From positions 1 through 12,605 of the forward strand of contig JASLCK010000193.1 in assembly GCA_030151865.1 (NCBI GenBank): a stretch of 12,605 nucleotides of DNA, written 5' to 3'. Positions 1-7,016 of this stretch are shown piece by piece. Within the stretch, counting starts at the first letter, position 1; each line of letters opens with the position of its first letter. The position numbers and the translations under genes are program-made. The notes below the pieces were generated by a model that saw only the letters and a list, made by a program, of their open reading frames with translations, was not told the origin of the DNA and searched no databases. The stretch comes from Rhodospirillaceae bacterium. Its GTDB lineage: Bacteria; Pseudomonadota; Alphaproteobacteria; Rhodospirillales; Magnetospirillaceae.

Positions 1-28
1 GGGCTGGTCTATCGGACCAGCCCGTTTT
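1..28. terminator. Terminator-like hairpin containing the kinase stop codon
   Basis: A perfect 9-bp inverted repeat (1-9 with 15-23, GC-rich arms, 5-nt loop TATCG) is followed on the plus strand by GTTTT. The minus strand carries the matching run of A before the hairpin. The TAG stop of the sensor kinase gene (9-11, minus) lies at the arm/loop junction, so transcription of the regulator-kinase operon probably ends here. The plus-strand T-run would also end a transcript entering from the left, so the element may be bidirectional. The minus-strand T-run would lie outside the window and cannot be seen. Confidence 0.6.
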
Positions 29-1431
29 CCTGGGTCAACTCCCCCGACAAGACAACCCGCAAGCCCGGCTGATTGTCTTCCAGACGAATTTTCAATCCGT
101 GCAAATCCGCCACGGCCGCCACCAAAGAAAGCCCCAGGCCATTGCCGGGCGTACTGCGGCTGCTGTCCATCCGATAAAAGCGGCGCAGGATCTTATCTCG
201 GAATTCTGCGGGAACACCCGGCCCATGATCGGCCACCGACATTAAAAAACCGCCCTTTCTCTGCCGCAAAGACAACATGACCGAAGGCGTCGGACCGGCA
301 TATTTGATGGCGTTTTCCACCAGATTGGCCAGCATCTGGGTCAACAGGTGCCGATCCCCCACGAATGGAATCGCCGCCTCTTCCTTGATCGTCAAGGTTC
401 CCCCCGCATCTTCGACAACCGGGGCGTAAGTTTCCGCGATCAGACTGACGATTTCCCCCAGATCAAGACACTGAAACCCGTTGCGCCGATGGGACGAAGA
501 AATCTGGGCAATGCGCAGCAACGCTGAAAAGGTGTCCAGCACCCTTTCGGCTTCCTCCTCGGCCTTGTGCACTGCTTGTTGGCATTCCGCCAAGGAAGCC
601 CCTTGCCGCCCAGCCTTTTCCAAGGAATGACGCAACCGGGTCAAGGGGTCGCATATCGTGGGCGATGTCGTTGCTGATCTGCTGCATGCCTTCCATCAGC
701 CCATGGATGCGATCCAACATGCTGTTCAGATTGCTGGAAAGCCTTGAAAAATCATCTTCCCCCGGCTCCTGCTCGATCCGTTGGGACAAGTCGCCCGCCA
801 TGATCGCCCGGCAGGTCGCATTGATCCGGTCCAGACGGATCAGAAACCACTGACTGACAAAAAACGACGACACCAACGACAAAACCAGGATGGTCAGCAG
901 AACAGCACCGAAAGCAATTTCAATCCGGTCCAAAAGCTCGTCGATCTCGTGAATATCACGACCGATGAACAGCAAATAGCCATTGGGCAGCCGCTCGCCC
1001 CAGCCACGTAAACTGTGTTCGTCGCCATCATAGGGATCGTGAAAATTGGGCAACGGAATGTTTTGCCAACCGGGAACCAGCCGAGCCCCTTCCACGGACC
1101 CCGTCACCGCCTTTCCGTCAGGGTCGCGCAACATGTAATGAAACAGATGCGACGGAGCCAAAGCCTGTCGTTGATTAAGCCAATGGCCCAACCTTTCCAC
1201 ATCGAAATCCTGTCGGGGCGCGGCTGGAAGCAGGCCATTATCGCGCAAGTCCGACAATTGGGTCTCGATCGACTGATCAACCAGTTCTTCCATATAGTCG
1301 GTGATGGCCCAATCCATGGCCACAAACAGCAAAATCGCCACCACCGCGAAGATGCCCGCCGACAGCAGGGAAACCCGAAAACTGATAATGGAAAAGGCTC
1401 TAGGCAGGCGCACGCAGGCTGTACCCTTCAT
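9..1431 (-). pseudogene. Two-component sensor histidine kinase, frameshifted at the H-box
   Basis: This is a membrane histidine kinase whose partner is the response regulator encoded just upstream. The N-terminal part (1431 down to about 649) has a transmembrane helix at residues 18-40, a periplasmic sensor region of about 130 residues, a second helix at about 172-198, a HAMP segment (196-250) and the start of the H-box with His258 (IAHDMR). The frame then shifts. Dimerisation and ATPase parts continue in another frame from about 647 to 9, with N-box (NLVENAIKYA), G1 (DHGPGVP), F-box (RRFYR) and G2 (GNGLGLSL). The canonical order HDMR-T-P-L is recovered only by adding two bases near 643-651; removing one base gives HDMR-PL without the Thr. 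The gene overlaps the regulator by 32 nt if it starts at ATG 1431. A GTG at 1413, preceded by AAGGG, is an alternative start. As written, the product would lack ATP binding. A sequencing error is equally possible. Confidence 0.85.
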
Positions 1432-2077
1432 TGCGAACGGTATGGATCAATGGCGTAGCGAACCCCTTATCCACCTTCTGGCGCAAGCGGCTGATATGGG
1501 TTTCGACAACGTTGGTCTGTGGATCGAAATGAAAGTCCCAAACATCTTGCAGCAACATCCGGCGTGTTACGATCCGCCCGGCATGGCGCAGCAGATATTC
1601 TAAGATCTTCCATTCCCTGGGCTGTAGATCAATCTCTACCCCGCCGCGACGGACAGTGCGGGAAACCAAATTCATCTCCAGTTCGCCCACTTTCAAGACG
1701 GTCTCGGCCACGGACAATTGAGAACGGCGCATCAAGGCGGCAACGCGGGCCTTCAACTCGGATAGGGCGAATGGTTTCGTCAGATAGTCGTCACCGCCCG
1801 CATCCAGCCCCAAGACCCGATCATCGACCCCATCCAAGGCACTTAGAAACAGAACAGGCGTCGAGACCCCACCACTGCGCAGCGCCCGCACCAGAGACAG
1901 ACCATCCAGATTGGGCAGCATCCGATCAACGATCATCAGATCAAAGGTTTGCTGAACCACGAGATCCATGCCCGCGTCCCCATCGGCGGCAAGCAGGATT
2001 TCATAACCGGCCTCTTGCAGTCCGGCCTGGATATAGGCTGCGCTTTCCTGATCGTCTTCAATCAACAGGATTTTCAT
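1400..2077 (-). CDS. OmpR/PhoB-family DNA-binding response regulator (CusR-like)
   Basis: A 225-residue transcription regulator controlled by phosphorylation. The receiver domain (1-115) starts MKILLIEDD and has the acidic pair D8/D9, phospho-acceptor D51 (IVDRMLP), the switch Ser79 and Lys101 before Pro (TKPF). The winged-helix DNA-binding domain (about 127-222) has the typical end RNEGYSLR. The frame could be extended 23 codons upstream to 2146, but those residues are not family-like. The ATG at 2077 gives the standard receiver start, although its Shine-Dalgarno sequence is weak. The gene overlaps the kinase start, as in many translationally coupled regulator-kinase pairs. Overall resemblance is to the CusR/QseB type. 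The signal sensed is unknown, and no metal-resistance gene is visible nearby. Confidence 0.95.
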   Translation of the reverse strand: MKILLIEDDQESAAYIQAGLQEAGYEILLAADGDAGMDLVVQQTFDLMIVDRMLPNLDGLSLVRALRSGGVSTPVLFLSALDGVDDRVLGLDAGGDDYLTKPFALSELKARVAALMRRSQLSVAETVLKVGELEMNLVSRTVRRGGVEIDLQPREWKILEYLLRHAGRIVTRRMLLQDVWDFHFDPQTNVVETHISRLRQKVDKGFATPLIHTVRNEGYSLRAPA

Positions 2078-2133
2078 GATGGACGATGTTAGCAGCGGGA
2101 GCGAAATACGCCAGCCCAGCCCATATCGGGCAC

Positions 2134-2161
2134 GGAAACTATACAAAGAATTTAAGTTTCC
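2134..2161. promoter_or_regulatory. Candidate operator: 7-bp inverted repeat around AT-rich core
   Basis: GGAAACT (2134-2140) and AGTTTCC (2155-2161) form a perfect inverted repeat around a 14-bp AT-rich core. The half-sites are 21 bp apart, two helical turns, so both face the same side of the DNA. The core edge includes TATAGT read on the minus strand and TATACA on the plus strand, each resembling a -10 box, but neither has a good -35 box at normal spacing. The site lies 57 bp upstream of the regulator start. A dimeric regulator, perhaps the encoded one, may bind here. This is inference from symmetry and position only. Confidence 0.4.
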
Positions 2162-2202
2162 AAGGGTGCGCCCGCCCCCTTCTCCTTTTTACAATCATGA
2201 AT

Positions 2203-2235
2203 GCGGAAGTTGGTTCCGCCGGTTCAGAAGAACCG
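2203..2235 (+). promoter_or_regulatory. Tandem stem-loops in the leader of the small ORF
   Basis: Two perfect 6-bp hairpins lie back to back: GCGGAA/TTCCGC with a 5-nt loop (2203-2219) and CGGTTC/GAACCG with an AGAA loop (2220-2235). The segment GAACC (2230-2234) can instead pair with an earlier GGTTC (2212-2216), which would break the first hairpin. The ribosome-binding site AAGGGAG starts 5 nt downstream. A TACAAT at 2190-2195 could be a -10 box placing transcription start near the first hairpin, but no -35 box is evident. Confidence 0.4.
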
Positions 2236-2254
2236 CATGAAAGGGAGAATGCCT

Positions 2255-2458
2255 ATGTCCGTTTCCTCTATCCCGGCGTCCACCTCGCCAGTCCAAACTC
2301 AGCAGGCCGCCCATGCGAAGTTTCTTCGCACCGGCATCGATAAGGACGCAGCGGCGGGTGATCCCGATCACGACGGCAGCAAGACCTCTGCCACGGCCAC
2401 CGGCACCAATACGCCGAATGCCAGCGGCAAAGGGTCTCGGGTCAACATTCTGGCCTGA
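2255..2458 (+). CDS. Hypothetical 67-residue Ser/Thr/Asp-rich protein
   Basis: Family not recognised. The start is chosen at ATG 2255 because AAGGGAG (2241-2247) sits 7 nt before it, an excellent Shine-Dalgarno site. An in-frame ATG two codons earlier is too close to that site. The protein begins MSVSSIPAS, has no hydrophobic segment or signal peptide, and is rich in Ser, Thr, Ala and Gly, so it is probably unstructured and cytoplasmic. Residues DPDHDG in the middle match the DxDxDG core of calcium-binding loops, but the acidic residue expected at loop position 12 is absent. The C-terminus is GSRVNILA. It ends 4 nt before the stop of the convergent CsaA-like gene. The strong ribosome site and structured leader support a real gene; function is unknown. 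Confidence 0.6.
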   Translation: MSVSSIPASTSPVQTQQAAHAKFLRTGIDKDAAAGDPDHDGSKTSATATGTNTPNASGKGSRVNILA

Positions 2459-2462
2459 TCCC

Positions 2463-2822
2463 TTAAAACAGCTTGCCACCGAGCTTGGCGTCAGCGGCGG
2501 GGGTGATGAAAGTCGCCTCCCCGCTGTCGGCCTTGGGGTATTGCACCCCCAGCATCAGAAATTCCGATATTTCATCGCCGATTGGGCGGGGGGCAAAGTT
2601 CAGAACCCCCAGCACCAACTGGCCGACCAGTTCTGCCGGTGCATGTTGGGTAAAGCGCCCAACCGTGGTACGGCGGCCAAATTTTCCAAAATCCACTAAG
2701 ATCTTATAAGCAGGCTTGGGCGCGGACGGGCAAAGTTCCACCGATAGAACTCGCCCTAAGCGGATGTCCAACTTGTCAAACGTATCTTCCTTGGACACCA
2801 CATCCTTAAGATCGTTGGCCAT
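2463..2822 (-). CDS. csaA: CsaA-like tRNA-binding-domain protein
   Basis: A 119-residue single-domain OB-fold protein of the tRNA-binding-domain family (PF01588), which includes the export chaperone CsaA and the C-terminal parts of some tRNA synthetases. Landmarks are FDKLDIRLGRV (15-25), KPAYKILVDFG (36-46), LVGQLVLGVLNF (65-76), PRPIGDEISEFLMLGV (78-93) and a Gly-rich end. Length is normal for CsaA-type proteins (about 110-120). CsaA normally has SSAQ-T after the DFG segment; here it reads TTVGRFTQ (52-59), so this is a divergent subgroup and the chaperone role is uncertain. It lies 8 nt after the large GGDEF-EAL gene. The AGGA ribosome site overlaps that gene's TAG stop, suggesting one transcript and coupled translation. 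Confidence 0.8.
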   Translation of the reverse strand: MANDLKDVVSKEDTFDKLDIRLGRVLSVELCPSAPKPAYKILVDFGKFGRRTTVGRFTQHAPAELVGQLVLGVLNFAPRPIGDEISEFLMLGVQYPKADSGEATFITPAADAKLGGKLF

Positions 2823-2830
2823 GCTTTATC

Positions 2831-5800
2831 CTAGTGGGTCGTGGGCGAGGCAACCGGCTGCAACATCGGGGGAATATCCGCCGCCGGAACCGGCTTGCTG
2901 AACAGATAGCCCTGCACCGTATCGCAGCCGTTGGCCCGCAGGTAAGCCAACTGCGCCTGGGTTTCTACCCCTTCCGACACCACCGTCATGCCCAGACTGT
3001 GGCCCAGGGTGATGATGGCGCGGGCGATGGCCGCATCATTGCCGCCCTCGTCTTCCAAACTGCTGACGAAACTGCGGTCAATCTTCAGTTTGGAAATGGG
3101 GAACCGCTTCGGGTAGCTGAGCGACGAATAGCCGGTGCCGAAATCATCGATGGCCAGCTTGATGCCCTGGCCCGACAATTCCCGCAACGTGCGTTCGGCG
3201 GCCTCGGCGTCTTCCATCACACCGCTTTCCGTCAATTCCAGTTCCAGCCAACGGCTGTCGATGCCGTTGTCTTGCAGGATCTTCATGATGTCTTCGATCA
3301 GCGTTTCCCGCCGCATCTGGATGGCCGACAGATTGACCGCGACAGGCACCATCGGCAGTCCTTGATTCAGCCAAGATCTGATTTGCGCGCAGGCCATATG
3401 CAGCACCTGATCGCCCAGGGGGATTATCAGGCCGGTTTCCTCGGCCAGCGGGATGAAGCGGCCGGGCGGGATCATCCCCTGCTCGGGGTGACGCCAGCGC
3501 ACCAGCGCCTCCATCCCAACCATGCGCCCGGTCAAGATGTCTAATTGCGGCTGATAATGCAGTTCGAACTCGTTGCGGGTCAGGGCACGGCGCAGATCGC
3601 GTTCCAAGGTGACGCGGGCGCGCATTTCCTCGTTCATCGCATTCGAGAAGAAGCGGTACCCGTTGGGGGCTTCGCGGATGGCGCGGTACATCGCCATGTC
3701 GGCATTTTTGATCAGATGGTCCGGTTCGCGCCCATCTTCTGGATAGACGGCAATGCCGACGCTGGCCCCCACATGGATTTCGTGCCCATCCAGATCATAG
3801 GGCAAGGAAATCGCCGCCAACATCCGCCGGGCCAGATTGGCCGCCCCTTCGGCCGAGGCATCATCGCACAGGATGGCGGCGAATTCGTCGCCCCCGACGC
3901 GGGCCAGGGTATCGACATTGCGCGCCGCCCCCGACAGGCGGCTGACGATTTCGGCCAGCAGGCGGTCTCCCAGTTCGTGGCCCATGGTGTCGTTGATGCG
4001 GCTGAAGTGATCCAAATCCAGGAACAGCACCGCCATCGGCAGGCTGGTCACCTCGGACCGCGCCACCGCCTGACGCAGACGTTCGCGGAACAGGGCGCGG
4101 TTGGGCAGACCGGTCAGGGCGTCATAGCTGGACAGATACTTGATCCGTTCCTCGGCCCGCTTGCGTTCGGTGATGTCTTCGTGAACAGCAACGTAATAGC
4201 TGATCGCCCCTTCGACGTCGCGCATGGGCGTCACGGTCTGTTCGACCGTATAAAGCGTGCCGTCCTTGCGTCGTTCCACCAACTCGCCGCGCCAAACCTT
4301 GCCTGCGGCAATGGTGCTGAGCAAATCGTGGTAAAAGGCGTCGGTCTGCGCCCCGGACCGCAAAATCTTCGGGGTCTGCCCCACCGCCTCGTCCAGACCG
4401 TAGCCGGACAAGCGGGTAAAGGCGTCGTTCACCCATTCGATCTGTCCCTTGGCGTTGGTGATGAAGATGGCATTGGCCGCCGCCGCCATGGCAGCGCCTT
4501 GCAGGCGCAGACGGCGCTGGTCATTCATCATCAACAAGGCAATGCCAATGCGCGAGGCCAGTTCATCCAGGCGCCGCAACACAACGGATTCAGGAAAGCG
4601 GGGAAAATAAACGCTGAGCGCCCCGACAATCTGCTGTCCGGCCAACAGGGGAATAGACAGCCCGGCCCGCAGGCCAAGCTGCGAATAAGGCCCCAGAACC
4701 CCCAGCCAATCGGGCGAATCCGGTCCGACCAATTGCGTGGTCTGCATACGGATGGCCCGCCCTGCCGGCCCCTGACTGAGCGGACCGGCATCCCAGCGCA
4801 AGGCCAAGCCGCGCAGATAACGATCCAGACTGTCCGGTCCGGCAAAGGCCGTGGTCAAAATGCGCCCGTCCGGTTCGCGCCGGGCGATCCAGGCGGTGCC
4901 TGCGCCAAACAGTTTGACGATTTCGCTGCACACAAACAGCGTCAAATGATCCAGATGATCACCCTGCAAAAGACGCTGATTGAATTCCTGCACCAGTGCT
5001 TCTGCCCCGGCCAGCAATTTACGCCCGCTGATATCGCGCAGAATGGCGACATAACTTTTCTGACCGTCCACCGCTATTTGGCTTACCGTCATTTCCAGAG
5101 GCAGCAGCAACCCGTCATGGCGCCGTCCCATGACTTCCCGTCCAGCCTGGGGCGGGGCCTCGGCCAGTTTGACGACCAGACCGCCAGCCACATCGGGCGC
5201 GTCGGGATCGGGAAGCAACCAGGCGACGGGACGCCCCAACAGCTCGCTTTCGATCCGCCCAAAAATCCGCGCTGCCGCAGGGTTGACCGATAGGGTATTG
5301 CCCTGTTCATCGACCGTGATGACGCCATCGGCCAAATGAACCAGCAAGGCGTCCAATTGCCGTTCGCTGGCAGTGGCCTTGGAAACCGTAGCGGCGATGT
5401 CGGCGCGCACCTGATCGTTGAAACGCAACTGATGCCGCCCGGCAATAATGATGACCGTCAGGGCCGACGCCGTCGCCATGACCTGGGCAAACATATAGCC
5501 CAGAGCAGTCCATAAGGGATCATCCCCCAGCCAGGGATAATCAAATTTGTGAAGTCCCCAAACCGCCAGAATAGCGGCGACGATCCAATAACCCTGACGG
5601 GGATGCCGACGATCATGCCCCCAAAACATACCGGCTGAAGCCAGCATCATGCCGCCAATCACGAAATAGGGCGGAACCGAACGCAACATGGGATCATCGA
5701 TACCGACACTGGCCAGCAGCAGGTAAAGGCAGAACCCCAGAAAGACCGCGGCATAGCTTTTCAGCCCCAGCCAACGCCCGGTAAAAGCAGAAACCCCAGC

Positions 5801-6055
5801 CAACAGAAGAATGGCAAACAGCCCATGCACCGCTTCGGTGATCAGCCAGGTCAACAGCGATTGCTGCGGCAACAGCAGCATCAGGACATAGCGCCCCATA
5901 TTGGCCGCGAACGCCCAGCCCAGAAAACGCATCCCCCCCGGCGCACCGGGAGAGCGCGCCAGAAAAAAGATGGCGGTTACCAGGACAAGGGTTCCCAAGG
6001 TCGCCCCCATCACCGCGCTGGAAAAAGAAAACGCCCCGGACAAAGTCACCTGCAA
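2831..6055 (-). CDS. Membrane-bound PAS-GAF-PAS-GGDEF-EAL c-di-GMP synthase/phosphodiesterase
   Basis: A 1074-residue inner-membrane enzyme of c-di-GMP metabolism. Order: seven predicted helices (about 11-33, 42-61, 66-90, 98-117, 127-145, 155-173, 180-206), PAS (230-345), GAF (350-512), PAS with PAC (518-632), GGDEF (635-805) and EAL (812-1070). The cyclase domain keeps metal ligand D680, guanine contacts N688 and D697, the signature GGDEF 721-725 and inhibitory I-site R712xxD715. The phosphodiesterase domain keeps E849 (EAL), N908, E940, D970/D971, K991, E1028 and Q1048. Both activities therefore look possible, with feedback inhibition of synthesis. One oddity is Pro982 where SYLKRFP is usual. 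The start is a TTG (6053-6055) after AGAAG, with an in-frame stop just upstream. GTG at 6049 or ATG at 6010 are alternatives. It is divergent from motAB and followed 8 nt later by the CsaA-like gene. Confidence 0.95.
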   Translation of the reverse strand: MQVTLSGAFSFSSAVMGATLGTLVLVTAIFFLARSPGAPGGMRFLGWAFAANMGRYVLMLLLPQQSLLTWLITEAVHGLFAILLLAGVSAFTGRWLGLKSYAAVFLGFCLYLLLASVGIDDPMLRSVPPYFVIGGMMLASAGMFWGHDRRHPRQGYWIVAAILAVWGLHKFDYPWLGDDPLWTALGYMFAQVMATASALTVIIIAGRHQLRFNDQVRADIAATVSKATASERQLDALLVHLADGVITVDEQGNTLSVNPAAARIFGRIESELLGRPVAWLLPDPDAPDVAGGLVVKLAEAPPQAGREVMGRRHDGLLLPLEMTVSQIAVDGQKSYVAILRDISGRKLLAGAEALVQEFNQRLLQGDHLDHLTLFVCSEIVKLFGAGTAWIARREPDGRILTTAFAGPDSLDRYLRGLALRWDAGPLSQGPAGRAIRMQTTQLVGPDSPDWLGVLGPYSQLGLRAGLSIPLLAGQQIVGALSVYFPRFPESVVLRRLDELASRIGIALLMMNDQRRLRLQGAAMAAAANAIFITNAKGQIEWVNDAFTRLSGYGLDEAVGQTPKILRSGAQTDAFYHDLLSTIAAGKVWRGELVERRKDGTLYTVEQTVTPMRDVEGAISYYVAVHEDITERKRAEERIKYLSSYDALTGLPNRALFRERLRQAVARSEVTSLPMAVLFLDLDHFSRINDTMGHELGDRLLAEIVSRLSGAARNVDTLARVGGDEFAAILCDDASAEGAANLARRMLAAISLPYDLDGHEIHVGASVGIAVYPEDGREPDHLIKNADMAMYRAIREAPNGYRFFSNAMNEEMRARVTLERDLRRALTRNEFELHYQPQLDILTGRMVGMEALVRWRHPEQGMIPPGRFIPLAEETGLIIPLGDQVLHMACAQIRSWLNQGLPMVPVAVNLSAIQMRRETLIEDIMKILQDNGIDSRWLELELTESGVMEDAEAAERTLRELSGQGIKLAIDDFGTGYSSLSYPKRFPISKLKIDRSFVSSLEDEGGNDAAIARAIITLGHSLGMTVVSEGVETQAQLAYLRANGCDTVQGYLFSKPVPAADIPPMLQPVASPTTH

Positions 6056-6144
6056 TCATCTTCTGTGGTCGGTTGTGGACGAACACTCTAGAGCATGGCG
6101 AAGCCCGCGCAAACCTGAACCTGTAACATTTGAAACCCATAATC

Positions 6145-6173
6145 TTGCCGAAGGGCGCGATATGCACCACAAT
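6145..6173 (+). promoter_or_regulatory. Possible motAB promoter
   Basis: TTGCCG (6145-6150) and CACAAT (6168-6173) are spaced 17 bp and resemble sigma-70 -35 and -10 boxes. Transcription would start near 6180, giving a leader of about 28 nt that begins with the hairpin described at 6179-6200. The -10 match is only moderate. I could not identify a convincing flagellar sigma-28 or sigma-54 promoter in the 152-bp gap. Confidence 0.25.
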
Positions 6174-6178
6174 GCGGC

Positions 6179-6200
6179 TAGCTTAGAGTTGCTAAGGCTA
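6179..6200 (+). promoter_or_regulatory. Hairpin over the motA ribosome-binding site
   Basis: TAGCTTAG (6179-6186) pairs with CTAA-GCTA (6192-6195 and 6197-6200) around a 5-nt loop, leaving one bulged G at 6196. The 3' arm contains AAGG (6194-6197), the only Shine-Dalgarno-like sequence before the motA ATG at 6208. When folded, it could hide that site. The stem is AU-rich and of moderate stability. Confidence 0.4.
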
Positions 6201-6207
6201 CTATCAG

Positions 6208-7011
6208 ATGTCTCTCGCCACCGTCCTTGGTTTTCTGTTGGGCATTGGGCTGTTTATCGGCTCGATTCTCCTCAGCACCGATAACTATATAATTTTTCTT
6301 GAGGGGGCAGGGTTCATCATGGTGATCGGCGGCACGCTGGCCGCCACCTTTGTCGCGTTCGAACCCCGCTATGTGGTTCAGGCGCTACGCATCACCTTGT
6401 CGATTTTCTTTCAGCATAAGGTCGGCCGCTCGATCCTGACCAACGAAGTCGGGCGCATGATCCGCTGGGGCTATATGGTGCAAAAGGCCGGCCTGCCCGC
6501 CTTGGAGGCCGACGCCAAGCGTCTGCGCGCCCAGGATCGGTTTTTGGCCTTCGGCATCGATCTGGTGATTTCAGGCTATACCGGGCAGGAAGTCCGGGAA
6601 ATCCTGGCCAACACCATCGAAACCACGTTCCACCGCAATACCGTGCCTGCCGACATTCTGCGCAGCATGGCCAACAATGCGCCCGCCTTCGGGATGATCG
6701 CCACCCTGGTGGGTCTGGTTATCATGCTCGACAAGATGGGCACCGATCCGTCGAAGATCGGTCCCGGCATGGCGGTGGGTTTGATGGGCACCCTTTATGG
6801 CGTCACCTTTGCCCGTCTGGCCCTGTTGCCATCGGCCAGCAAGGTGCAGCAGCGCGAGGAAATTGTGCGGTTCCGCAATTTCCTGGTGGCGGAAGGGCTG
6901 GCTTTGCTCGCCGAACGACGCAGCCCCCGTTATATCCAGGACAAGATGAACAGCTATCTTGATCCGTCGCTGCATTTCGACATCGACCGCATGCTGCGCA
7001 CCAAGGGATAA
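6208..7011 (+). CDS. motA: Flagellar motor stator protein MotA (PomA-like)
   Basis: A 267-residue inner-membrane stator subunit. With MotB it forms the ion channel that drives flagellar rotation. There are four predicted helices (about 4-22, 32-51, 155-175, 186-207) with a large cytoplasmic loop between the second and third. The loop carries the GLPALE segment (95-100), corresponding to the charged region that contacts FliG in the rotor. The family-typical block APAFGMIATLVGL (158-170) begins helix 3, and IGPGMAVGLMGTLYG (184-198) covers helix 4, including the conserved prolines. Length matches PomA/MotA (about 250-295). The ATG at 6208 is preceded by AAGG at 10 nt and gives a start similar to PomA. 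motB follows 5 nt later, so the two form an operon. Confidence 0.95.
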   Translation: MSLATVLGFLLGIGLFIGSILLSTDNYIIFLEGAGFIMVIGGTLAATFVAFEPRYVVQALRITLSIFFQHKVGRSILTNEVGRMIRWGYMVQKAGLPALEADAKRLRAQDRFLAFGIDLVISGYTGQEVREILANTIETTFHRNTVPADILRSMANNAPAFGMIATLVGLVIMLDKMGTDPSKIGPGMAVGLMGTLYGVTFARLALLPSASKVQQREEIVRFRNFLVAEGLALLAERRSPRYIQDKMNSYLDPSLHFDIDRMLRTKG

Positions 7012-7016
7012 AGGCC

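Noticed and set aside
2078..2146. 23-codon upstream extension of the response regulator
   Set aside because: Response regulators of this family start directly before the first strand (MKILLIEDD), and the extension runs over the candidate operator zone without a ribosome site.
3545..5293. A 582-codon open frame on the plus strand
   Set aside because: It lies wholly antisense to the GGDEF/EAL gene, is rich in Gln, His, Arg and Gly without domain motifs, and is the usual mirror of a GC-rich coding frame.
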